Of a DNA stretch of 11,936 nucleotides, positions 6,625-11,936 are shown piece after piece. The DNA is taken from assembly GCA_945787595.1 (NCBI GenBank), contig CALZJV010000165.1, positions 1 to 11,936 of the forward strand. The letters are read 5' to 3'. The position numbers and the translations under genes were made by a program. Each line of letters opens with the position of its first letter. Position 1 is the stretch's first letter. The notes below the pieces were generated by a model. It searched no databases and was not told where the DNA came from. It was given only the letters and a program-made list of their open reading frames with translations. This stretch comes from an uncultured Desulfobacterales bacterium (GTDB taxonomy: Bacteria; Desulfobacterota; Desulfobacteria; Desulfobacterales; JAFDCJ01).

Positions 6625-7848
6625 ATGATTGTTGTACCGACAGATAAAATAAAACCCGGACAAATTTTAGCCGAGGAAGTTCGCGATATAAACGGTCGGC
6701 TGCTGCTGTCAAAGGGCCATGCAATAGAGGCCAACCATATTCGAATTTTTAAGATCTGGGGTATCCCGGAAGTTAATCTTGTGGGATCCGGCTATCACGA
6801 CGATGCACCTGACCCGTCAATAGACCCGGAAATCATAGAACAAATAAAAGAAGGTGTTAAGACTCTTTTTTGCCATGTGGATCTGGAACATCCGGCTATT
6901 AAAGAAGTTTACAAGATTGCAGTGCAGTACAGATGCAAACACAACATTATCGTGGGAAATGGCAATTTCCCTCTTGAAAATCAGTCGATCCCGCAACACG
7001 AGCGAGAAAAGGACTTCCTGAAGAAACTCCAAAAGAAAAAAATAATATTGCCTGAAATTCCGTCGATTGCCTTTGAGTTGCAGGAAGTCATCGAAAATCC
7101 CATGTCCTCCGCCGAGCATATTGCCCAGGTGGTAAGTAAAAGCCCAAGTTTAACGGCAGTGTTGTTAAGAATTGTCAATTCGTCATTTTTTTGTCTCCCA
7201 TCTAAAATAAGTACCGTATCCCATGCAGTTTCGCTTATCGGAACCCAAGAGATTTCAGTTCTTGCTTTAGGCATCAGTGTTTTTTCAATTTTTAAAAATA
7301 TTCCAAAAGAAACCATAGATATGCACTCATTTATCGGGCACAGCTTGCTTTGCGGTCTTTTGTCCAGGGTCTTTGCCGCTCATAAAAATGTTCCGCAGAC
7401 CGAGCAGCTGTTTGTCTCCGGGTTGCTGCATGATCTGGGCAGGTTAATACTTTATATTTATTTTCCGGATGAGTCACGCAATGTTTTAGCCCGCTCTAGA
7501 AATTGCAATAAATTACTGCATGAAGAGGAAAAAGAGTACCTGGGGTGTGACCATGCCCAGCTGGGTGTGCAGCTCATGAAACAGTGGAACTTGCCTCTGA
7601 TTCTGGAAAATAATGTCTTATATCATCACAGCCCTTCAGAGGCACAGCAAACTGTTCCGGCAACCATCATCCACTTAGCTGATATTATCACTAACAGCCT
7701 TGGGATCGGCAGCAGCGGGGAAAAATTTATTCCGTCTTTTGACTACAATGCCTGGGAAGATTTCGAAATATCGCCCAGCAGTTTCGAAACAATCATCGGG
7801 CAAGCCACTCACCAGTTTCATGCACTGGAATCCATACTGCATGCTTGA
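6625..7848 (+). CDS. HDOD-domain signalling protein, 407 aa
   Basis: Residues 1-55 (VPTDKIKPGQILAEEV ... LLLSKGHAI) form a short module often found at the N-terminus of HD-type signalling proteins. A less conserved region to about 140 follows, then an HDOD domain from about 142 (LPEIPSIAFELQEVI) to about 345. Key HDOD features are VSKSPSLTAVLLRIVNSSFF, the SHAVSLIGTQEI segment, and LLHDLGRL with the His269-Asp270 pair kept; DHAQLGVQLMKQWNLP comes after. HDOD domains are related to HD phosphohydrolases but usually act in signalling or regulation rather than with a proven enzymatic role. AGGTGA sits 9 bases before the ATG. The next gene begins 7 bases after the stop, so the kinase is co-transcribed. 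No signal peptide or transmembrane segment is present. Confidence 0.9.
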   Translation: MIVVPTDKIKPGQILAEEVRDINGRLLLSKGHAIEANHIRIFKIWGIPEVNLVGSGYHDDAPDPSIDPEIIEQIKEGVKTLFCHVDLEHPAIKEVYKIAVQYRCKHNIIVGNGNFPLENQSIPQHEREKDFLKKLQKKKIILPEIPSIAFELQEVIENPMSSAEHIAQVVSKSPSLTAVLLRIVNSSFFCLPSKISTVSHAVSLIGTQEISVLALGISVFSIFKNIPKETIDMHSFIGHSLLCGLLSRVFAAHKNVPQTEQLFVSGLLHDLGRLILYIYFPDESRNVLARSRNCNKLLHEEEKEYLGCDHAQLGVQLMKQWNLPLILENNVLYHHSPSEAQQTVPATIIHLADIITNSLGIGSSGEKFIPSFDYNAWEDFEISPSSFETIIGQATHQFHALESILHA

Positions 7849-7855
7849 AGGTGTG

Positions 7856-9631
7856 ATGAATAGTAACGCAAAAATAAATCCCGAAAATCTGCAGGCGCGC
7901 ATTGAGTATCTGGAGGAAAACGGGCGTCTCGTACAAAATGCCCTTGATATGGCACTTTCGCTGGGTGATTTTCAGGAAAATATCAACAAAGGCTACAATG
8001 CTGAGTATATCCTGCGGGAAGCCGAAAAAAGAATACGATATTTAATCCCATTTGACGCCAGTGCGTTTTATCTCATTGACCAGGACCAATCGGATTTTAT
8101 TTTTTCCTTATGCGAGCCGTCTAAGAAAAAGCGATTCATAGAAGATCAGGTCGGCTACATGATCGAGAAAGGCTTTTTTGCCTGGGCGATTCGTGAAAGG
8201 AGGGGGTTAACCATCTCTTCCAGTGATCATTCCAGACAACTGATGCTGCATGTGATCGCAACCTCCTCCCGAATCAGGGGCATGTTTGTCGGCCTGCTGC
8301 CGGACCAAGAAAATATCATTCCGGATAAATCGCAGACCCTGGTATCATTCATTCTGCTGAATACGGCCAATGCTGTGGAGAGCCTTGAATATCATAAACT
8401 GTTGCGTTATCAGAATAGTATCCTCGAAAAAAAAGTGGAAGAAAGAACCAACGCGCTTGCACGTTCTGAAAAACAACTGCAGCAGGTGATGAAACTGCAG
8501 GCCATTGGCACTTTGGCCGGCGGTATTGCCCATGACTTTAACAACATCCTCTTCCCTATTGTCGGATACACCGAGCTGACCATGGATGACATTCCGGAAG
8601 ACAGCCAAGCCCGAAAAAATCTGGAGGAGGTCCTCAAGGCAACGAATCGGGCCAAAGGACTGGTTCAACAAATCCTTACATTCAGCCGCCAAAACGGCCA
8701 AGAACTCAAACCTCTGAAAGTTCAAATCCTCATCAAAGAAGCTCTCAAGCTTTTACGAGCTACGATCCCGTCGTCCATCGAAATCAATAGCTCCATTGAC
8801 GAGGAATGCGGCCTCGTCAAAGGAGATCCCACTCAAATTCATCAGGTAATCATGAATTTGTGCACCAATGCCTATCATGCCCTGCAGGATAACAGTGGAA
8901 AAATTGAAGTGTACTTGAAAGAGGCAATCCTTAGCTACGAGCAATCCAGCGAAAGGATGGGGATGCTAGTCGGCCGGCACCTTGAATTGATTGTCAAAGA
9001 TAACGGTCACGGTATGACCCACCAGGTAATGGAGCGAATATTTGATCCGTACTACACCACCAAGGAACTAGGCAAAGGAACGGGCCTGGGTCTATCGGTA
9101 ATCCATGGTATTATCAAGAATCACGGAGGCGATATTAGCGTCAGCAGCCAACCTGATGTAGGGTCTACGTTTAGCGTTTACCTGCCTATAATCGATGATA
9201 TTGACGTGGAAATAGAACCGGTTCAGACAGTTGGTGTCACCAAAGGCAATGAACGCATTCTGTTGATTGATGACGAAGAACAAATCATCGATCTCGAGCG
9301 CCGTATCCTGGAACGTCTTGGATATAATGTAACTTCTAAAACCGACAGTGTGGAGGCTTTGGAGGAATTTAGCGCCCGGCCCGACGGGTTTGATCTGGTA
9401 ATCACGGATATGACGATGCCCAAAATAAACGGAGACCGGCTGGCGAGGAAATTAATGGACATCAACCCGCAAATCCCGGTCATTCTGTGTACCGGATTTA
9501 ATGAAGCCATCACTGAGGAAAAAGCCCTGTCCATGGGAATTGGCAAGTTTATCATGAAGCCGATTGTCAAAGATGAACTGGCCTATACCGTTCGCACCGT
9601 GTTGGATAACCCCAAACCTCTGCCAAACTAA
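7856..9631 (+). CDS. Hybrid sensor histidine kinase with GAF-like sensor and C-terminal receiver, 591 aa
   Basis: Domains in order: an N-terminal coiled stretch (IEYLEENGRLVQNALD), a GAF-like sensor at about residues 45-180, a coiled-coil linker (KKVEERTNALARSEKQLQQ), a HisKA domain with phospho-acceptor His226 in GGIAHDFNN, an ATPase domain with N-box Asn334 and Asn338, DNGHGM (Asp382) and GKGTGLGLS, and a receiver domain with acidic pair Asp472-Asp473, phosphoacceptor Asp518 (VITDMTMP) and Lys568 (IMKPI). All catalytic residues are present. There is no transmembrane segment, so the kinase senses a cytoplasmic signal or a partner. The frame is open further upstream (in-frame ATGs at 7841 and 7700, inside the HDOD gene), but 7856 is preferred because AAGG lies just before it and it does not overlap the HDOD gene. 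No output regulator is encoded next to it. Confidence 0.92.
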   Translation: MNSNAKINPENLQARIEYLEENGRLVQNALDMALSLGDFQENINKGYNAEYILREAEKRIRYLIPFDASAFYLIDQDQSDFIFSLCEPSKKKRFIEDQVGYMIEKGFFAWAIRERRGLTISSSDHSRQLMLHVIATSSRIRGMFVGLLPDQENIIPDKSQTLVSFILLNTANAVESLEYHKLLRYQNSILEKKVEERTNALARSEKQLQQVMKLQAIGTLAGGIAHDFNNILFPIVGYTELTMDDIPEDSQARKNLEEVLKATNRAKGLVQQILTFSRQNGQELKPLKVQILIKEALKLLRATIPSSIEINSSIDEECGLVKGDPTQIHQVIMNLCTNAYHALQDNSGKIEVYLKEAILSYEQSSERMGMLVGRHLELIVKDNGHGMTHQVMERIFDPYYTTKELGKGTGLGLSVIHGIIKNHGGDISVSSQPDVGSTFSVYLPIIDDIDVEIEPVQTVGVTKGNERILLIDDEEQIIDLERRILERLGYNVTSKTDSVEALEEFSARPDGFDLVITDMTMPKINGDRLARKLMDINPQIPVILCTGFNEAITEEKALSMGIGKFIMKPIVKDELAYTVRTVLDNPKPLPN

Positions 9632-9915
9632 ATTTGAGTTGTTGGAATTTATTTGTTAACTAGGTTGAACCGATCAGTTTAGGTTTAATTTCGGACCTCG
9701 TTGAATAGTTTACTGGTTGAATGGTTGATTAGGTAAATTATTGTCATATTTTTAGATTGTCACAATGGTTAAAACAGGAAATGTCCAATTATTTTGCAAA
9801 TATGGGATAAATCCCTATTTACAACCACTTAACCAATCAACTAATCAACCAATCAACGATATCTGAATTTAGCTTGCAATTTGCTGTTTGGAATTAACAT
9901 TTCGCAATATTCATC
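9632..9915. repeat. Repeat-rich intergenic region with inverted TTGATT-type arms
   Basis: The gap carries words of the type GGTTGATTAG and their inverse: TGGTTGATTAG at 9722-9732 pairs exactly with CTAATCAACCA at 9841-9851, and further degenerate copies lie on both sides (9701-9730; 9821-9856). Between them a hairpin AAATATGGGAT / ATCCCTATTT (9798-9808 with 9811-9820) has one bulged base. At 9872-9890 GCTTGCAATTTGCTGTTTG resembles the repeat at 11863-11881. No gene is seen, and no classical terminator follows the kinase. Confidence 0.6.
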
Positions 9916-10167
9916 ATGCATACACACAATTTTGTTGAAAATTACCAGGGCCTGGTGGGATATGGAGCGGACCGGGAAACGGATGAAAACACGATCATTT
10001 ATTATCTTCAAAAGTTTTCCGACGATAAATTCATGGCAACGATCACCAAAAGAATGACAGATGAGGAACTGTTGGAAATGTTCGAATTCATCAATCGGCT
10101 CCTAAAAAAACATCTTACTGAATCCGAGTACCACAAACTGTTTCTCAAGGATGATGGGCTGAATTGA
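9916..10167 (+). CDS. Small conserved-looking protein of unknown function, 83 aa
   Basis: An 83-residue soluble protein beginning MHTHNFVENYQGLVGYGADR, with an alternating acidic/aromatic middle (IIYYLQKFSDDKFM) and an amphipathic, probably helical C-terminal half (DEELLEMFEFINRLLKKHL). It has no Cys, signal peptide or membrane segment. I have a vague memory of similar small 'cytoplasmic proteins' in Desulfobacterota but cannot name a domain. The ordered codon use and lack of low complexity argue that it is real, although it lies between two repeat tracts. No clear Shine-Dalgarno precedes the ATG, and no other start is available in frame nearby. Function unknown. Confidence 0.7.
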   Translation: MHTHNFVENYQGLVGYGADRETDENTIIYYLQKFSDDKFMATITKRMTDEELLEMFEFINRLLKKHLTESEYHKLFLKDDGLN

Positions 10168-10229
10168 TTAGCGACACCATTGAATGCCGGCGATAGTGAG
10201 AAGGTGTAAATTGGTTCAAATTCCAAATC

Positions 10230-10470
10230 CCGGACAAATCGGAAATAGCAAATTACAAGCACCAAATAACAAATAAATTCTAAATTACAATATCCAAATC
10301 TCAAATAAGATCAATAGCCAATTGTTTGGTATTTTGAACTTCGGTCATTGTGATTTGCCCTTCGACTAGGCTCAGGGTGGTGAGGTGGTGAGCCCTTCGA
10401 CCCTGCTCAGGACCGTGAGCCCGTCGAACGGCTTGTCGAACCATTTGGTATTTATGATTTGTTATTTGGA
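10230..10470. repeat. Intergenic repeat element with AT-rich arms and TTCGAC/CTCAGG core
   Basis: The left arm (10230-10280) is AT-rich and reappears inverted at 11843-11893 (45 of 51 identical). The core, 10357-10442, carries GCCCTTCGAC twice (10357-10366 and 10392-10401), each followed by a CTCAGG word, then CCGTCGAACGGCTTGTCGAA. The right arm (10443-10470) returns to the ATTTGTTATTTGG vocabulary. TTCGAC...GCTCAGG repeats are seen between genes in many environmental bacteria (general knowledge). No gene lies inside. Confidence 0.7.
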
Positions 10471-10491
10471 CTTTTTTATTTGTCGAAACCT

Positions 10492-10528
10492 GAAACCTCA
10501 AGCTTCTTACAACATGTTGTCAGATAAA
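10492..10528. repeat. Inner inverted repeat, left copy, next to the aminopeptidase
   Basis: This 37-bp stretch matches the reverse complement of 11783-11819 without gaps at 30 of 37 positions; the 19 bases at 10506-10524 match at 18 of 19. Most mismatches are transitions. It includes the ACAACATGTTGT palindrome. Confidence 0.7.
10509..10520. promoter_or_regulatory. 12-bp palindrome upstream of the aminopeptidase gene
   Basis: ACAACATGTTGT is perfectly self-complementary and lies 49 bases before the ATG at 10570. It could be an operator, but it is part of the inverted repeat copied on the far side of the gene, where the copy (ACAATATGTTGT, 11791-11802) is imperfect, so it may instead be a repeat feature. 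Confidence 0.35.
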
Positions 10529-10569
10529 ACCCGATAAGGGCCTAATAACCAACCCCGGGAGAAACAATC

Positions 10570-11769
10570 ATGTTCACCGCAAAGCAGCTGCAACGATATG
10601 CGGATGTGCTGTGGTGGGGCTTAACCACCGCTAGAACGTCACCGTTCAAAAAGAATGATATCGTTCTTATTCGCTATAATAGGCCTGCCGTCAAGCTGGC
10701 TGAGATCCTGTATGGCAGAATGTTGGACGGAGGAATTCATCCGGTCCAGCGCATGAATCCAACCCCTGCCATGGAAAGATATTTTTATTTGATTTCCTCC
10801 GGCAAACAGCTCGTTTTTTTACCACCCGGCGAAAAAGAACTGATGTCCCGCCTCAATGGCAGCATTTTTCTGTATGCGCCGGAATCCATTACCCACCTGA
10901 GTGATATCGATCCTAAAAAAATCGGAAAGACCGCCGTCGCTCAAAAGGCTTTGCGCGACATCGCAAATCAAAGAGAAACCCGCGGCGCTTTCAGCTGGAC
11001 CATGTGTGTATTCCCCACTGCCGAGTTGGCCAAACACGCCGGCCTGTCTCTGGATGAATACACCCGACAAATCATCAAGGCTTGCTTCTTAAACAAAACT
11101 TCTCCGAATTCACACTGGCAAAGTATTTATAAAAATGCACAATCAATTAAAAAATGGTTAAATGCCATGGACGTCAATCACTATCATGTCGAATCGGACG
11201 AAATTGATCTGGAAATAGCGCCTGGAGAGAAAAGACAGTGGATCGGCATATCCGGACGAAATATTCCCAGTTTTGAAATCTTTGTATCACCCGACTGGCG
11301 CACAATCAGGGGAAAGTATTATGCCGATCAGCCCTCTTATCGCAGCGGCAATCGCGTTGAAGGAGTAAGATTGGAATTTCACAAAGGCCGCGCCCTTAAA
11401 ATATCGGCGGATGCCGGGGAAAATTTTGTTAAAAAACAGTTGGCGATGGATAAAGGCGCCGACAAAGTGGGAGAATTTTCATTAACTGACAAACGGTTTT
11501 CCAAGATCAACCGTTTTATGGCCAATACCCTGTATGATGAAAACTATGGCGGTGATTATGGAAATTGCCATATCGCCCTCGGTGCCTCGTATTCGAACAC
11601 CTATGCCGGAGACAGCAAAAGATTAAACTCTGCTCGAAAACGGCAACTGGGCTTCAATGAATCAGCCCTTCACTGGGATCTGGTCAACACTGAAAAAAAG
11701 AGAGTTACCGCACACCTAAAATCCGGCAAGGCCCAGGTGATCTATGAAAATGGCCGTTTTAAATACTAG
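10570..11769 (+). CDS. M29-family metallo-aminopeptidase, 399 aa
   Basis: This protein has the length and motif order of peptidase family M29 (AmpS/AmpT, thermophilic aminopeptidase type), cytoplasmic two-metal exopeptidases that remove N-terminal residues from peptides. The expected ligand and catalytic positions are all visible: Glu236 in IPSFEIFVSP, Glu302 in VGEFSLT, His334 in NCHIALG, Tyr341 in ASYSNT, and His368 and Asp370 in ALHWDL. The TLYDENYGGDYGNCHIALG block is somewhat longer than the family's usual TLFDENAxCHIALG, suggesting a small insertion before the histidine. GGGAG at 10557-10561 lies 8 bases before the ATG. The gene is monocistronic as far as can be seen and is bracketed by two nested pairs of inverted repeats. 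No signal peptide. Confidence 0.92.
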   Translation: MFTAKQLQRYADVLWWGLTTARTSPFKKNDIVLIRYNRPAVKLAEILYGRMLDGGIHPVQRMNPTPAMERYFYLISSGKQLVFLPPGEKELMSRLNGSIFLYAPESITHLSDIDPKKIGKTAVAQKALRDIANQRETRGAFSWTMCVFPTAELAKHAGLSLDEYTRQIIKACFLNKTSPNSHWQSIYKNAQSIKKWLNAMDVNHYHVESDEIDLEIAPGEKRQWIGISGRNIPSFEIFVSPDWRTIRGKYYADQPSYRSGNRVEGVRLEFHKGRALKISADAGENFVKKQLAMDKGADKVGEFSLTDKRFSKINRFMANTLYDENYGGDYGNCHIALGASYSNTYAGDSKRLNSARKRQLGFNESALHWDLVNTEKKRVTAHLKSGKAQVIYENGRFKY

Positions 11770-11782
11770 GCGCTTAAAGGCA

Positions 11783-11819
11783 TTTTTCTGACAATATGTT
11801 GTAAGGAACCTAGGGTTTC
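11783..11819. repeat. Inner inverted repeat, right copy
   Basis: It is the inverted partner of 10492-10528 (30 of 37 identical) and begins 13 bases after the aminopeptidase stop codon. Being partly self-complementary (ACAATATGTTGT), it could also fold in the transcript, but no T run follows, so a terminator role is not supported. Confidence 0.7.
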
Positions 11820-11842
11820 GGATGTCGTTGTTCAGGTGTCGG

Positions 11843-11893
11843 CAATTTATTTGTAATTTGATGCTTGTAATTTGTTATTTCCGGTTTATCCGG
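11843..11893. repeat. Outer inverted repeat, right copy (AT-rich arm)
   Basis: It matches the reverse complement of 10230-10280 at 45 of 51 positions without gaps. The word GCTTGTAATTTGTTATTT is also close to 9872-9890. It may be one arm of a further element that continues beyond the window. Confidence 0.7.
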
Positions 11894-11936
11894 ATTAGGA
11901 TACAGGGATCAGAAAGGGTGGGTTGCGTTTGCGTTT

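Noticed and set aside
10230..10470. CRISPR array or tandem repeat array
   Set aside because: The words are degenerate, arranged as inverted arms, and have no regular spacer length.
10301..10501. Minus-strand ORF of 66 codons in the repeat element
   Set aside because: Its translation is the repeat words themselves, with no ribosome site or domain.

Overview
This window looks like chromosome of an anaerobic Desulfobacterota (Desulfobacterales-like) bacterium. The evidence is an acyl-CoA synthetase beside a LivG-type ABC ATPase, a short GrdB/PrdB-family selenoprotein, an HDOD/hybrid-kinase signalling pair, and AT-rich 'phrase-like' inverted repeats in most long intergenic gaps. The assignment is an inference from gene families and repeat style; no rRNA, tRNA, CRISPR array, transposase or phage gene was seen.

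Left part (1-1750), minus strand: the N-terminal 120 codons of a long-chain acyl-CoA synthetase-like gene run off the left edge. Upstream of it lies a repeat element (456-740), then a decayed livG-type gene (785-1455). That gene has Walker A and Walker B in different frames and has lost the middle of the protein, including the ABC signature region. A good sigma70-type promoter still sits in front of it.

Centre (1751-6159), plus strand: a complete AMP-forming acyl-CoA synthetase; a repeat element; a gene that reads as two ORFs (3662-4144 and 4163-4402) but is one selenoprotein with an in-frame UGA in a U-x-x-C motif, followed by a SECIS-like hairpin; then two closely spaced alpha/beta hydrolases. 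The selenoprotein is the most notable item in the window.

Right part (6160-11936), plus strand: a long non-coding gap with a small inverted-repeat element and a perfect 16-bp palindrome; a two-gene signalling operon (HDOD protein, then a GAF-like/HisKA/HATPase/REC hybrid kinase); a repeat-rich gap; an 83-residue protein of unknown function; and an M29 metallo-aminopeptidase flanked on both sides by two nested pairs of inverted repeats (37 bp and 51 bp).

The metabolic genes fit a fatty/organic-acid-activating anaerobe: acids are activated to CoA thioesters by the two ligases, with a dicarboxylate/amino-acid-type ABC uptake system that is at least partly broken here. The selenoprotein implies that the organism carries selenocysteine machinery (selA/B/C/D), which is not in this window.
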